DNA of 64,000 nucleotides from Streptomyces actuosus (GTDB lineage Bacteria; Actinomycetota; Actinomycetes; Streptomycetales; Streptomycetaceae). Position numbers and translations under genes: made by a program. Below, piece after piece: positions 29,693 through 38,975 of this stretch (position 1 is the first letter of the stretch; every line of letters starts with the position of its first letter). The stretch is from assembly GCF_016921115.1 (NCBI RefSeq), contig NZ_JAFFZS010000004.1, positions 124,001 through 188,000 on the forward strand. Reading direction: 5' to 3'. Below the pieces are notes generated by a model. It saw nothing but the letters and a program-made list of their open reading frames with translations. It searched no databases and had not been told where the DNA came from.

Positions 29693-29724
29693 GAGGGGCC
29701 GCACCTTTCGAGGTGCGGCCCCTC
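29693..29724 (+). terminator. rpsA terminator
   Basis: GAGGGGCCGCACCT (29693-29706) and AGGTGCGGCCCCTC (29711-29724) form a perfect 14-bp stem closed by the stable TTCG tetraloop, 31 bases after the rpsA stop. Confidence 0.85.
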
Positions 29725-29891
29725 AGCCGTGTCCGGCCCGCCGCTCTCTGCTGCCGTCCGGCCCTGACCCGAGGAAAGCAGGCTGAAGCAGGCAAGAAGC
29801 GGGCAGAAGCCGGTTGATCAAGGCCCCGGCCCGGGAATGCCCGCGCTCCCGCCCGCGTTGTTCTCCGAGAACACGAGGAGGAGCGGTCCAA

Positions 29892-30830
29892 GTGCTTGAT
29901 CCGCAGGGTTTGTACGCATGGGAGCCGAAGGGCCTGGCCGTCGTCGACGTGGCGCTCGCCCAGGAGTCGGCCGGACTTGTCATGCTCTACCACTTCGACG
30001 GATACATCGACGCGGGCGAGACCGGCGACCAGATCGTCGACCGGCTTCTCGACTCGCTGCCCCACCAGGTCGTCGCCCGCTTCGACCACGACCGGCTGGT
30101 GGACTACCGGGCCCGCCGGCCCCTGCTGACCTTCCGGCGCGACCGCTGGGCCGGCTACGAGGAACCGTCCATCACCGTACGGCTCGTCCAGGACGCCACC
30201 GGAGCCCCGTTCCTGCTGCTGTCCGGGCCCGAACCGGACGTGGAGTGGGAGCGGTTCGCCGCCGCCGTGCAGCAGATCGTCGAGCGGCTCGGCGTGCGCC
30301 TGTCGGTCAACTTCCACGGCATCCCCATGGGCGTGCCCCACACCCGCCCGGTCGGCCTCACCCCGCACGGCAACCGCACGGAACTCGTGCCCGGCCACCG
30401 CAGCCCCTTCGACGAGGCCCAGGTGCCCGGAAGCGCCGAGGCGCTTGTCGAGTACCGCCTCATGGAGGCCGGGCACGACGTCCTGGGCGTCGCCGCGCAC
30501 GTCCCGCACTACATCGCCCGGTCCACGTACCCGGACGCCGCGCTGACCGTCCTGGAGTCCATCACCGCCGCCACCGGCCTGGTGCTGCCGGGTATCGCGC
30601 ACGCGCTGCGCACGGACGCCCACCGCACGCAGACCGAGATCGAGCGCCAGATCCGGGAGGGCGACGAGGAGCTCACCGCTCTCGTGCAGGGGCTGGAGCA
30701 CCAGTACGACGCGGCCGCGGGAGCCGAGAGCCGCGGCAACATGCTCGCCGAACCCGTCGACATCCCGTCCGCCGACGAGATCGGGCGCGAGTTCGAGAGG
30801 TTCCTGGCCGAACGTGAGGGCGACAACTGA
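29892..30830 (+). CDS. PAC2 family protein
   Basis: 312 residues. The PAC2 (proteasome assembly chaperone-like) fold is visible from [15 protein letters not shown] through [37 protein letters not shown] and [22 protein letters not shown]. The C-terminal third is helical and charged ([25 protein letters not shown]). Actinobacteria have proteasomes and several PAC2 proteins, but their role in assembly is not established. GTG 29892 has GGAGGAG at a good distance. Confidence 0.85.
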   Translation: MLDPQGLYAWEPKGLAVVDVALAQESAGLVMLYHFDGYIDAGETGDQIVDRLLDSLPHQVVARFDHDRLVDYRARRPLLTFRRDRWAGYEEPSITVRLVQDATGAPFLLLSGPEPDVEWERFAAAVQQIVERLGVRLSVNFHGIPMGVPHTRPVGLTPHGNRTELVPGHRSPFDEAQVPGSAEALVEYRLMEAGHDVLGVAAHVPHYIARSTYPDAALTVLESITAATGLVLPGIAHALRTDAHRTQTEIERQIREGDEELTALVQGLEHQYDAAAGAESRGNMLAEPVDIPSADEIGREFERFLAEREGDN

Positions 30831-30886
30831 CGTCGTCCCGGTCCCTCGGCCCCGGCCCTGCCCCACGCACCACCGGTGGCAGGGCC

Positions 30887-30892
30887 TAGGCT
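30887..30892 (+). promoter_or_regulatory. Leaderless -10 box of coaE (TAGGCT)
   Basis: TAGGCT ends seven bases before the ATG at 30900 and no ribosome binding site is present, so the mRNA is probably leaderless. Confidence 0.55.
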
Positions 30893-30899
30893 TCCGCTC

Positions 30900-31532
30900 A
30901 TGCTGAAGGTGGGCCTGACCGGCGGGATCGGCGCCGGCAAGAGCGAGGTGTCCCGGCTGCTCGTCGAGTGCGGGGCGGTACTGATCGACGCGGACCGCAT
31001 CGCGCGCGAGGTCGTGGCCCCGGGCACGCCCGGACTCGCGGCCGTCGTCGACGCCTTCGGCGAGGAGATCCTCGCCGAGGACGGCAGCCTGGACCGGCCG
31101 CGGCTGGGTGCCGTCGTCTTCGCCGATCCCGACAGGCTCGCCGCGCTGAACGCGATCGTGCACCCCCTGGTGGGTGCCCGCTCCCGCGAACTGGAGCAGG
31201 CCGCCTCCGACGACGCCGTCGTCGTGCACGACGTCCCCCTGCTCACCGAGAACGGCCTCGCTCCGCTCTACGACGTCGTGGTCGTCGTCGACGCGAGCCC
31301 GAAGACCCAGCTGGACCGCCTGGTCCGGCTGCGCGGGATGACCGAGGAGGACGCACGCGCCCGCATGGCCGCCCAGGCCACCCGGGACGCGCGCCGCGAG
31401 ATCGCGGACATCGTCATCGACAACGACGTGCCCCTGGAACGGCTCCGGCAGCGGGTGCGCGAGGTGTGGGCGCAACTGGAACGCACGGCGCACGAGCGGC
31501 GCGCCGGCGCCCGCACCAGCCGCCCGGAATAG
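30900..31532 (+). CDS. coaE: Dephospho-CoA kinase
   Basis: 210 residues. The P-loop is GGIGAGKS (residues 8-15), followed by [13 protein letters not shown] with the dephospho-CoA-binding Asp pair, [17 protein letters not shown] and a [22 protein letters not shown] lid and core segment. It phosphorylates the ribose of dephospho-CoA in the last step of CoA synthesis. The small extra tail ([14 protein letters not shown]) is of no known function. The TPR gene follows after 50 bp. Confidence 0.95.
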   Translation: MLKVGLTGGIGAGKSEVSRLLVECGAVLIDADRIAREVVAPGTPGLAAVVDAFGEEILAEDGSLDRPRLGAVVFADPDRLAALNAIVHPLVGARSRELEQAASDDAVVVHDVPLLTENGLAPLYDVVVVVDASPKTQLDRLVRLRGMTEEDARARMAAQATRDARREIADIVIDNDVPLERLRQRVREVWAQLERTAHERRAGARTSRPE

Positions 31533-31582
31533 AGGCACACGCTCCGGGCGTTGATTCCCGGCAGCGAGGGAAGGATTTTTCC

Positions 31583-31963
31583 GTGCCCGAAACCAGCGGT
31601 TCGACCGGAGGTACTCCGGAGACACACGTCATCGACTTCCGTGCCGCCGAGCAGTTGCTCGCCGCCCGCGATCCGCGCGGCGCGGTGAAACTGCTCGACT
31701 CCGTCATCGCAGCGCATCCGGAGAACACCGCCGCCCGGCTGCTGCGCGCCCGGGCCTTCTTCGCCGCCGCGCAACTGCGACCCGCCGAGCTGGAGTTCTC
31801 CATCGTCCTGGAGCGTGAGCCGGACAACGCCTACGCGCACTTCGCCCTCGCCCGCACCTACGAGCGCCAGGGCCGCGGCGACCAGGCCAGGCGCCACTTC
31901 CGTCTGGCCGCCGCCCTGGACCCCAACCCGCAGTACCTCGAAGCGGCACGCTTCGACAACTGA
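31583..31963 (+). CDS. Tetratricopeptide repeat protein
   Basis: 126 residues with about three TPR helix pairs: FRAAEQLLAARDPRGAVKLLDSVI, NTAARLLRARAFFAAAQLRPAELEF and NAYAHFALARTYERQGRGDQARRHF, ending LAAALDPNPQYLEAARFDN. TPRs mediate protein contacts; the partner is unknown. The GTG start has AAGGA just upstream. It follows coaE closely and may be cotranscribed. Confidence 0.85.
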   Translation: MPETSGSTGGTPETHVIDFRAAEQLLAARDPRGAVKLLDSVIAAHPENTAARLLRARAFFAAAQLRPAELEFSIVLEREPDNAYAHFALARTYERQGRGDQARRHFRLAAALDPNPQYLEAARFDN

Positions 31964-32089
31964 CGTCCGCCCTCTTTCGAGGCGCGTCCCCCTCCGGCGC
32001 GTCCTTCCCTGCCGTGCGTCTGCCGCGGGCCGGCGTGTGCGTCTCGTGGCGAGCCGAGTCGGCCTCCCGGGGGGAGCGGATCCCACGTC

Positions 32090-32371
32090 TCACGAGGGAC
32101 GACGGCGGTGCTCGGGGGGCCGGTAGGGCGGGACGTCCGGTCCCGGCTGGAAATGCGGACCCTGCCGCATGTGCCTGAGGATCATCGCCAGATCCGCCGT
32201 GATCACCAGCCACAGCACCCCGCACGCCGCCGCCCACCCGGGGCGCCCGACGAACGCGAACACGGCCGTCCCGAAGATCGACCAGAACACGCCCCACAGG
32301 CTCAGCCAGAACCGCATCCGCAGCGCACTGCGTGCCGTCGTCGGCTCACTGCCCGTACGCATCGCGACCAC
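32090..32371 (-). CDS. DUF6343 family small membrane protein
   Basis: 93 residues from GTG 32371, 90 if the ATG at 32362 is used. The sequence MRTGSEPTTARSALRMRFWL is the typical family start and is followed by two hydrophobic helices (LWGVFWSIFGTAVFAFVG and AAACGVLWLVITADLAMIL) and a Pro-rich tail. Function is unknown. GGAGG lies seven bases before the GTG. Confidence 0.8.
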   Translation of the reverse strand: MVAMRTGSEPTTARSALRMRFWLSLWGVFWSIFGTAVFAFVGRPGWAAACGVLWLVITADLAMILRHMRQGPHFQPGPDVPPYRPPEHRRRPS

Positions 32372-32439
32372 CAGCTCCCCTCCGCAACGTACTCTTCGGC
32401 GCAGAGGTTCTCCACACCGTCCGACAGGGGGCTCAGCGC

Positions 32440-33339
32440 GTGCTCTGGGACACCGACGAACTGGCCGCGACGCTCTGCGACCTCTCCGTGCCGCACGAGG
32501 ACATCAACGACGTCGTGCGGATGAACCGGCGGGTGGCGGACGATCCGGAACTGCGCGCCGCGGCGGAGCGCCGACTGGCGGTACTCGTCGAGGACATCGG
32601 CGAGATCCGCGGCGGTGCGGACCTCCCGGACCTCGACTGGCCGTCCGGCCCCATGCAGCGCTACTTCCCGCTGTACGTCCTGCTCGCGGCCCTGCCCGCG
32701 GTACGCGCCCACCACCGCGAGCGGGGCATCCCGCCGGAGGTCACCCGACGCACCCTCGCCGACACCGGACGAGCCCTGGCCGCCCATCGCAGGCGCTACG
32801 GCACCGGTGGCCTGATGCGCCCCCGGTGGCTGACCCTGCATTTCCGCGGCGAGTTGTACCAGCTGGGCAGGCTGCAGTTCCAGCGGAGCCGCGTCGGCAA
32901 GTGGACGGGCGAATCCGCCGCGGCGACCGGCCTCCCGCTCGGCCCCGACGCCCCGGGCCTCGCCCTGCACATCCCCGACTCCCTCGGGCCGCTGACCCCG
33001 CAGGCCGTGGATCGCTCCCTGGAGCTGGCCCGCGCGTTCTTCGCCCGTCACTACCCCGACGAGCGGTACCAGGTGGCGACCTGCGGCTCCTGGCTGCTCG
33101 ACCCGCAGCTGAAGCGGTACCTGCCCGACCGCTCCAACATCGTCCGCTTCCAGGAACGCTTCCGCATCAGCCACCTGCCGGCGGAACCGGAGGACGACGC
33201 GCCGATCCGCTACGTCTTCGGCACCCCCGACGGCGACCCCCGCCGGCTGCCGCGCCGGACGGTCCTGGAACGCGCGGTGGTCGACCACGTCCGGGACGGC
33301 GGGCACTGGTACGTCCCGGACGGATGGCTCCGCCTGTGA
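32440..33339 (+). CDS. Acyltransferase domain-containing protein (GNAT-like)
   Basis: 299 residues. It resembles the actinobacterial two-domain acyltransferase proteins with an N-terminal helical domain (LCDLSVPHEDINDVVRMNRRVADD, then MQRYFPLYVLLAALPAV) and a C-terminal GNAT-like domain (YQLGRLQFQRSR, LHIPDSLGPLTPQAVDRSLELARAFF, YQVATCGSWLLDPQL). The ordered motif LGRLQFQRS and the WLLDP segment are what I recognise. The substrate is unknown. GTG 32440 has AGGGGG about nine bases upstream; an earlier start would overlap the divergent DUF6343 gene. Confidence 0.7.
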   Translation: MLWDTDELAATLCDLSVPHEDINDVVRMNRRVADDPELRAAAERRLAVLVEDIGEIRGGADLPDLDWPSGPMQRYFPLYVLLAALPAVRAHHRERGIPPEVTRRTLADTGRALAAHRRRYGTGGLMRPRWLTLHFRGELYQLGRLQFQRSRVGKWTGESAAATGLPLGPDAPGLALHIPDSLGPLTPQAVDRSLELARAFFARHYPDERYQVATCGSWLLDPQLKRYLPDRSNIVRFQERFRISHLPAEPEDDAPIRYVFGTPDGDPRRLPRRTVLERAVVDHVRDGGHWYVPDGWLRL

Positions 33340-33534
33340 CGGGGCGGCTCCGGCAGGGCTCGCGAACGGGCAGCACCCGCCCGGTCGACCCTGCGGTCGA
33401 TGCGCGCCCGCTCGCCGGCGGCCCGAAGCCGCGCGGGGCGGGCTCCGGACGACGTCGCCACGCGGAGGGCCACTCGAACGGGTGAACCCAAGGGGGAGGG
33501 GAACGTCCCTACGGGAGCGGGCCGTTGGACGGGC

Positions 33535-34242
33535 ATGGAGCTGAAAGTGCGAGCGGGACATCAGGGGACGGGACCCGGACCGATCACGCCCGACGGCTGC
33601 GCGGTCGAGCTCTACTCCCGGCTGCCGGCCGGACCGGAGCCGGACATCATCGAGGCGGCCGTGCCGGCAGGCGCGACCGTCCTCGAACTGGGCAGCGGGA
33701 CCGGGCGCATGACCCACCCGCTGCTGGACCGGGGCTTCACGGTCACCGCGGTCGACGAGTCCCCCGACATGCTGGAGGGGGTAGCCGGGGCCCGGACGAT
33801 ATGCAGTCCGATCGAGGAGCTCGACCTGGGCGAGACGTTCGATGTCGTGCTGCTCGCCTCGTTCCTCGTGCACACCGCCGACATCGACGTGCGCCGGGGC
33901 CTGCTGCGCGCCTGCGTCCGGCACCTCGCCGAGGGCGGCTGCGTCCTCATCCAGCGAGAGGGGGAGGAGTACCACACCGACGTGCCGCGCGAGCGCCGTG
34001 ACCCCCACGGCTTCACCGTACGGATCACCTCTTCCGAGCCGATCGGAGACGGGGTGCACGCGGTCCACGCCGCATACGTCTTCCCCGACGCCACCTGGAC
34101 CCAGAGCTTTCGCACCCGGCCCCTGACGAGACAGCAGTTCGAGGAGGCCCTCTGCGGAACGGGACTGAAGGTCGACCGGTACCTGACGGAGGACCGGACA
34201 TGGGTGCGGGCGGTGCACGCGGACCGGGGGCCGACGGGGTGA
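33535..34242 (+). CDS. SAM-dependent methyltransferase
   Basis: 235 residues. SAM motif I is TVLELGSGTGRMTHPLLDRG, the acidic motif II is TAVDESPDML, followed by SPIEELDLGETFDVVLLASFLVH and the strand GGCVLIQREGEEY. The C-terminal part has FRTRPLTRQQFEEALCGTGL. The substrate is unknown. ATG 33535 (MELKVRAGHQ) is chosen as the first Met before the conserved domain; the ribosome binding site is weak. Confidence 0.82.
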   Translation: MELKVRAGHQGTGPGPITPDGCAVELYSRLPAGPEPDIIEAAVPAGATVLELGSGTGRMTHPLLDRGFTVTAVDESPDMLEGVAGARTICSPIEELDLGETFDVVLLASFLVHTADIDVRRGLLRACVRHLAEGGCVLIQREGEEYHTDVPRERRDPHGFTVRITSSEPIGDGVHAVHAAYVFPDATWTQSFRTRPLTRQQFEEALCGTGLKVDRYLTEDRTWVRAVHADRGPTG

Positions 34243-34553
34243 CCGCGCCGCGCGATTGCGGGCAGGCGCCCGCCGGACGACCTGCCACGGGGCGCCCGGG
34301 CTCGGACGCGGGGAGGGGCGGCCGCGGCCCGGACGCCGCGCCGATCCGGCGGGGTCGGGGCCCCTCTGTTGCTCACCGCGAGCGGAACTGACGGCGGGCT
34401 GGCGGGCTCCGCGGAGGTGGACGGCGGAGGGGCGCCGGGAAGGCCGAGAAGGCGACGGGGAGCCGTTCTGCCGTCCGGGAGCGATGAGTTGTGCGGTGCC
34501 GGGCGGTCTACCTCCTACGACCCCGCACGGACCGACCGGTACAGGAGAGCCCC
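34243..34553. other. Intergenic region before the DoxX gene
   Basis: About 310 bp. It contains the ribosome binding site AGGAGAG of the DoxX gene at its right end. No gene, RNA or clear repeat is seen otherwise. Confidence 0.5.
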
Positions 34554-35057
34554 ATGTCCGAGACCACAGCTTCCGCCGCCAGCGCTTCCCTCACCCCCGC
34601 TGCCGCAGCTTCCGTCCCTTCCGCCGGTGTCGCGGCGCCCGGCGCCGGTGGTGACGCGACCCTGACGGCACGCGGACGCCGCGCCATGGTCGCCCTGCGT
34701 GCCGTGCAGGTGCTCCTCGCGCTCTTCTTCGGGCTGGCCAGCGCACTGCCGAAGCTGATCGCACACCCGTCGGCCGTCGAGGTGTTCGACACGATCGGCT
34801 GGGGCGGCGCGGGCATGTATGCCATCGGCGTGCTGGAACTGGCCGGGGCGGTGGCACTGCTCGTCCCGGTGCTGCAGTCCCTGGCGGCGACGGCGCTCAG
34901 CGCGCTGATGGTGGGGGCGTTCGCCGTGCAGGTCACCGTCTTCGCCGGGGAGAACGCGGCGACACCGGTCGTCCTGATCGTGCCGCTCCTGCTGATCGCG
35001 TGGGTGCGGCGCCGGCACACGGCGGAGCTGGTGCGGTGGGTGCAGCGACGGAGCTGA
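34554..35057 (+). CDS. DoxX family membrane protein
   Basis: 167 residues. After a 40-residue Ala/Ser-rich N-terminus come four hydrophobic helices: VALRAVQVLLALFFGLASALPKL, MYAIGVLELAGAVALLVPVL, LAATALSALMVGAFAVQVTVF and ATPVVLIVPLLLIAWV. This is the DoxX/DoxD-like topology. Family members take part in redox or sulfur metabolism in a few cases; the role here is unknown. The start has AGGAGAG upstream. Confidence 0.8.
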   Translation: MSETTASAASASLTPAAAASVPSAGVAAPGAGGDATLTARGRRAMVALRAVQVLLALFFGLASALPKLIAHPSAVEVFDTIGWGGAGMYAIGVLELAGAVALLVPVLQSLAATALSALMVGAFAVQVTVFAGENAATPVVLIVPLLLIAWVRRRHTAELVRWVQRRS

Positions 35058-35123
35058 CTCCCAAGGGCGAACCGGCGGTGCCGCCAGGCAGCCGGGGAAA
35101 GGGCGGAACCGGACTCACCCCGC

Positions 35124-35711
35124 TCACCGGCCGCCGGTGCGCCCGCCGCCACCCTCCGCACCCGGCTTGCCCGCAGCCCCCGGCCGGAGAGCCGCGCTGC
35201 CCTGCATGCGCAGGGCGCGCAGCCGTTCCAGCTCGCGGCGGTCACGCTTGGTGGGACGCCCGGCGCCCCGGTCGCGGATGCCCGCAGGGGCGACGGCCTC
35301 GCGCGGCGGGGGCGGCGGGCTGTTGTCGATGTAGCACTGGACGGCCACCGGCGCGCCGACCCGCTTGCGGATCAGGCGCTTGACCACGACGACCCGCTCC
35401 CGGCCCTCGTGCCGCAGCCGGACCTCGTCGCCGACCCGCACCGAATGGGCGGGCTTCACGCGCTCGCCGTTCACCCGCACATGACCGCCCTTGCAGGCGG
35501 CGGCGCCCACGGAGCGGGTCTTGACCAGTCGAACGGACCAGATCCAGCTGTCGATGCGCACCGACTCGCCGTGGCCCGGCCCGGCAGCCTCGGCGGCGGC
35601 CACCGCGGCGGCGACCTCAGGGCCCTCGGACCGGGACGTGCCGGTCTCCGGACCCTCGCCGCCGGGGTGCGCCGGGTCCGTCGCGGCGCGGTCCGTACCT
35701 TCAGCAACCAT
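35124..35711 (-). CDS. S4-domain RNA-binding protein (Hsp15-like)
   Basis: 195 residues. The S4 domain (about residues 50-115) reads [48 protein letters not shown]. Flanks are disordered: an Ala/Glu/Gly-rich N-terminus and a Gly/Arg-rich C-terminus with [15 protein letters not shown]. The Hsp15 relatives bind the 50S subunit and rescue stalled ribosomes; here only RNA binding is a safe prediction. The ATG at 35711 has a TAAGGT box six bases upstream and no ribosome binding site, so it is probably leaderless. Confidence 0.82.
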   Translation of the reverse strand: MVAEGTDRAATDPAHPGGEGPETGTSRSEGPEVAAAVAAAEAAGPGHGESVRIDSWIWSVRLVKTRSVGAAACKGGHVRVNGERVKPAHSVRVGDEVRLRHEGRERVVVVKRLIRKRVGAPVAVQCYIDNSPPPPPREAVAPAGIRDRGAGRPTKRDRRELERLRALRMQGSAALRPGAAGKPGAEGGGGRTGGR

Positions 35712-35717
35712 GTCCCG

Positions 35718-35723
35718 ACCTTA
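35718..35723 (-). promoter_or_regulatory. Leaderless -10 box of the S4 gene (TAAGGT)
   Basis: Reverse-strand TAAGGT ends six bases before the ATG at 35711. It faces the udgB-type promoter 34 bp away on the other strand. Confidence 0.5.
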
Positions 35724-35756
35724 GCTCCCCGCACGGCACGTCTCCGACCGGTTTCC

Positions 35757-35762
35757 TACGGT
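35757..35762 (+). promoter_or_regulatory. -10 box of the uracil-DNA glycosylase gene (TACGGT)
   Basis: TACGGT ends six bases before the ATG at 35769. The six bases between are GGAGGG, which would be too close to act as a ribosome binding site, so leaderless initiation is likely. Confidence 0.5.
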
Positions 35763-35768
35763 GGAGGG

Positions 35769-36578
35769 ATGAGCGCCAGCCCACCCGCGGGGAGCCCCGA
35801 CCCAGCAGACGACAGCGCCGCCCTCCCGGCCCCCGCCGTCCCCGGCGCCCCACGAGGACTCGCCGGGCTCGACCGGCGGATCGCGGGCTGCCGGGCCTGC
35901 CCCCGGCTGGTCGGATGGCGGGAGGAGGTGGCCCGGACGAAGCGGGCGGCGTTCGCCGACTGGACGTACTGGGGACGACCGGTGCCCGGGTTCGGCCCGG
36001 TCGACGCCCGGATGCTGATCGTCGGCCTCGCGCCCGCGGCGCACGGCGGGAACCGCACCGGCCGGATGTTCACCGGTGACCGTTCCGGGGACGTGCTGTA
36101 CCAGGCGCTGTACGAGGTGGGGCTCGCCTCGCAGCCGACCTCGGTGGGCGTGGGAGACGGTCTGGAACTGCACGGCGTCCGTGTGACTGCGCCGGTGCAC
36201 TGCGCACCGCCGGCCAACAGGCCCACCCCCGCGGAACGGGACACGTGCCGGCCATGGCTGGTGCAGGAGCTGCGGTCGCTGCGGCCGACGCTGCGAGCCG
36301 TACTGGTCCTGGGCGGTTTCGGCTGGCAGGCGGCCCTGCCCGCGTTCGCCGAGGCCGGCTGGGCCGTTCCCCGGCCGCGGCCCGCGTTCGCCCACGGTGC
36401 GCGGGTGACGCTGGAGGGGCACGACGGACTGGAACTCCTCGGCTGCTTCCACGTCAGCCAGCGCAACACCTTCACCGGCCGGCTCACCCCCCTCATGCTG
36501 CGGGACGTGCTGCGCACGGCGGCGAGCGCGGCGGGTCTGCCCCACCTGCCCGAGGAGCGGCGAGCCGACGGCACCTGA
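35769..36578 (+). CDS. Uracil-DNA glycosylase, family 5 (UdgB)
   Basis: 269 residues. It has the iron-sulfur cysteines of thermophilic-type UDGs (Cys41 and Cys44 in GCRACPRL, later Cys in PVHCAPP and DTCRPW) and the active-site segments [23 protein letters not shown] and [15 protein letters not shown]. The GLAPAAHG version, without the family 4 GE motif, indicates family 5 (UdgB), which removes uracil and other deaminated bases. The first 30 residues are disordered and Pro/Ala-rich. Confidence 0.9.
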   Translation: MSASPPAGSPDPADDSAALPAPAVPGAPRGLAGLDRRIAGCRACPRLVGWREEVARTKRAAFADWTYWGRPVPGFGPVDARMLIVGLAPAAHGGNRTGRMFTGDRSGDVLYQALYEVGLASQPTSVGVGDGLELHGVRVTAPVHCAPPANRPTPAERDTCRPWLVQELRSLRPTLRAVLVLGGFGWQAALPAFAEAGWAVPRPRPAFAHGARVTLEGHDGLELLGCFHVSQRNTFTGRLTPLMLRDVLRTAASAAGLPHLPEERRADGT

Positions 36579-36637
36579 GCCGAAAAGACCTGAGCCGACG
36601 GACCCTGGCGACGAGGCCGGCGGAACGGTCGCGGCAC

Positions 36638-36643
36638 TAGGCT
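36638..36643 (+). promoter_or_regulatory. Leaderless -10 box of pip (TAGGCT)
   Basis: TAGGCT ends six bases before the ATG at 36650 with no ribosome binding site in between. Confidence 0.55.
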
Positions 36644-36649
36644 GCCCGG

Positions 36650-37699
36650 ATGCCCCTCTATCCGGAGATCGAACCGTACGACCACGGCATGCTCGACGTC
36701 GGTGACGGCAATCGCGTCCACTGGGAGACGTGCGGGAATCCCCGGGGCAAACCGGCCGTCGTGCTGCACGGCGGTCCGGGCTCGGGCTGCAGCCCCTTCC
36801 CCCGGCGCCTGTTCGACCCGGACGCCTACCGGATCGTGCTGCTCGACCAGCGAGGCTGCGGCCGGTCGACACCGCACGCGAGTGCCTACGACACCGACAT
36901 GAGCGTGAACACGACGAGGCATCTCCTGGCCGACCTGGAATTGCTGCGCCGGCGGCTCGATATCGGGCGGTGGCTGGTCTGGGGCGTGTCATGGGGGTCG
37001 GCGTTGGCGCTGCGGTATGCGCAGACCTGCCCGGAGGCGGTGTCCGAGCTGGTGCTGACGGGTGTCGCGACCGGGTCGGAGGCCGAGGTGGAGCTGCTGA
37101 CGCGAGGACTCGGGAAGTTCTTCCCGGAGGCCTTCGAGCGGTTCCTCTCCGAGCTGCCCGCCGACCGGCGCCACGGCAACCTCGCCGCGGCCTGCAACCG
37201 GCTGCTGGAGTCCCCGGATCCCGCGGTCCGGGAGCGGGCGGCGCGGGCCTGGACCGACTGGGAGACGGCGACGATCCCCACGCCACCGCGGTCGGTCGAG
37301 CGGTACGAGGATCCGCGGTTCCGGATGGGGTTCGCCCGGACCGTCACCCACTACTGGGCCAACGGCCACTTTCTGAACGAGGCGGACGAGGCGGACGAGG
37401 CGGACGAGGCGGCTGAGGCAGGAGGCGCGCGTCACGCGGACGGGGTGGGCGCGGAGGCCGGCGGCAGGAGCGACGCCGCGGGGGTGATCCTGCGCGACGC
37501 CCACCGGCTGAACGGCATCCCGGGCACGCTCGTGCAGGGCAGCCTCGACTTCGGCAACCTGCTCGGCATCGTCTGGCGCCTCCACCACGCCTGGCCGGAC
37601 AGCGAGTTGGTCGTCGTGGACGACGTCGGCCACGACGCCCGGGCCCCGGGCGCGGTCGAGGCGATGGTGGCGGCGACGGACCGCTACGCGGCGGGATAG
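36650..37699 (+). CDS. pip: Proline iminopeptidase
   Basis: 349 residues. Alpha/beta hydrolase of the S33 family: oxyanion motif HGGPG (40-44), DQRGCGRSTPH, nucleophile Ser114 in GVSWGS, catalytic Asp in QGSLDFGN and His in DVGHDA near the C-terminus. It removes N-terminal proline from peptides in the cytoplasm. Unusual is an acidic, repetitive insertion after HFLNEADEADEADEA (about residues 244-280), which is why the protein is longer than the usual 310-320 residues. Confidence 0.93.
   Translation: MPLYPEIEPYDHGMLDVGDGNRVHWETCGNPRGKPAVVLHGGPGSGCSPFPRRLFDPDAYRIVLLDQRGCGRSTPHASAYDTDMSVNTTRHLLADLELLRRRLDIGRWLVWGVSWGSALALRYAQTCPEAVSELVLTGVATGSEAEVELLTRGLGKFFPEAFERFLSELPADRRHGNLAAACNRLLESPDPAVRERAARAWTDWETATIPTPPRSVERYEDPRFRMGFARTVTHYWANGHFLNEADEADEADEAAEAGGARHADGVGAEAGGRSDAAGVILRDAHRLNGIPGTLVQGSLDFGNLLGIVWRLHHAWPDSELVVVDDVGHDARAPGAVEAMVAATDRYAAG
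37379..37414 (+). repeat. 9-bp tandem repeat inside pip
   Basis: GAGGCGGAC is repeated three times and once with a changed last base, encoding EAD units. It lies in a surface insertion and may vary in length between strains. Confidence 0.85.
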
Positions 37700-37753
37700 T
37701 CCACCGGCGGCATCGACCACCGGCCCCGCAGGTCGTGCGGGCGGTCCGACGGG

Positions 37754-38248
37754 TCAGGGACTCCAGACGTACCGCACGTCCGGTTCCCGCTCCTCGTTCC
37801 GGTGGCCGTCGGTGTGCTCGACGGCGGTGAAGCCGTGCCGCTCGTAGAACCGGTGCGCGGGGGTGTTCACCTGGAACGTCCACAACTCCAGCCCCTGCGG
37901 TCGCCGCTCCTTGGCGAGAGCGACGAACCGGTCCCCGATGCCCCGCCCGCGCCAGTCGGGATCGAGGTACAGCTGCGACAGCAGGCCGTCCCCGAGCACC
38001 ATCAGCCCCACGATCCGCGCCCCGTCCGTGTCGGTGGCCTCCGCGACCCAGGTCTCCCGCAACGGCACGACGACGTCCCGCAGGTAGTCCCGCACCGCGT
38101 CGTCCGACCGCGGCCGTACGACCGAGGGCAGCGCCTCGGCGAAGGAACGCAGGTAGACGTCGGCCACCGCACCGGCGTCGGGAACGACGGCCCGCCGCAG
38201 GAGGACGTCGGGCCGCTGCCTCCTGGGCGAGCCGCCTGAGGCCGTCAC
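37754..38248 (-). CDS. GNAT family N-acetyltransferase
   Basis: 164 residues. The GNAT core is LLRRAVVPDAGAVADVYLRSF, IVGLMVLGDGLLSQLYLDPDWRGRGIGDRFVALAKE (acetyl-CoA loop R-G-R-G-I-G) and VNTPAHRFYERHGFTAVEH. The acceptor is unknown. The GTG start overlaps the RidA stop by four bases (GTGA), so the two are translationally coupled. It converges with pip. Confidence 0.88.
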   Translation of the reverse strand: MTASGGSPRRQRPDVLLRRAVVPDAGAVADVYLRSFAEALPSVVRPRSDDAVRDYLRDVVVPLRETWVAEATDTDGARIVGLMVLGDGLLSQLYLDPDWRGRGIGDRFVALAKERRPQGLELWTFQVNTPAHRFYERHGFTAVEHTDGHRNEEREPDVRYVWSP

Positions 38249-38661
38249 GGGCGGGCCCCCTCGGCCGGGACCGCGGTGGCCGTGGTCTCCACCAGGTGCC
38301 CGCCGTGGCCGCGGCAGGCCACCCCGACCGGCCTCGACGACTGCGGCCCGGCACTCAGCCCGGATGCCGTGACCACGTCCCACAGGGCCGACAGCACCGC
38401 GTGGTCCGCGCCGACCACGTGGAACTCGGTCACCACCACGTGGGCGAAGTCGCCCTCGACCGCGTGCGGTTGCGGCTCCGGATCGGCGAGTACCCGCCGC
38501 GCCTGCCGGGCCGGATCCCCCTCGCCGATCAGGACGCCGTCGGCGTCGGGCGGTACGGATCCGGCGCGGAAGGCGAGGCCGGTGCCGGCCCGGACGACGG
38601 AGTCGGGGGAGTGCGCGGGTGGCGGGAGGAGGCCGGGGGAGGTGACGACGCGGCGGTCCAT
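38245..38661 (-). CDS. RidA/YjgF family protein
   Basis: 138 residues. RidA-type features: GTGLAFRAGSVPPDADGVLIGEGDPARQARRVL, FAHVVVTEFHVVGADHAVLSALWDVV and the C-terminal SRPVGVACRGHGGHLVETTATAV. Several residues differ from typical members: the segment before FAHVV reads EPQPHAVEGD. The conserved Arg that binds the enamine carboxylate in RidA deaminases may be the one in SRPVGVACRG, but I cannot be sure it is positioned to act. The ATG has GAGGAG upstream. It is first of a two-gene unit with the GNAT gene. Confidence 0.8.
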   Translation of the reverse strand: MDRRVVTSPGLLPPPAHSPDSVVRAGTGLAFRAGSVPPDADGVLIGEGDPARQARRVLADPEPQPHAVEGDFAHVVVTEFHVVGADHAVLSALWDVVTASGLSAGPQSSRPVGVACRGHGGHLVETTATAVPAEGARP

Positions 38662-38975
38662 GCGGGGCGGCTCCTCGTGAACGTCGGTTCGGCGGCCGTG
38701 CGGGCACAGGCCGTGCGGCCGATTGTCCGGGCGTGCCCTCCGGGACCGCAGAGGCGGCGGGCCGTCGGGCCGGCGCGTGCACCGGCCACAGATCGTCCGC
38801 GAAACACCACCTGCCCGCACCTCCTTTTCCCGCGCCTGTTCCGCGGCGCCTTCACATGTCGGCAATACGGCTGTCCCTCTCCCGGACACCGACGCGATCT
38901 ACGCTGGTAGGCGCACCCCCGTCGCCCGGCCGCCGTCGTCCGAAGGCATCCCGCTCTCGACCGGTCAGGAGACCC

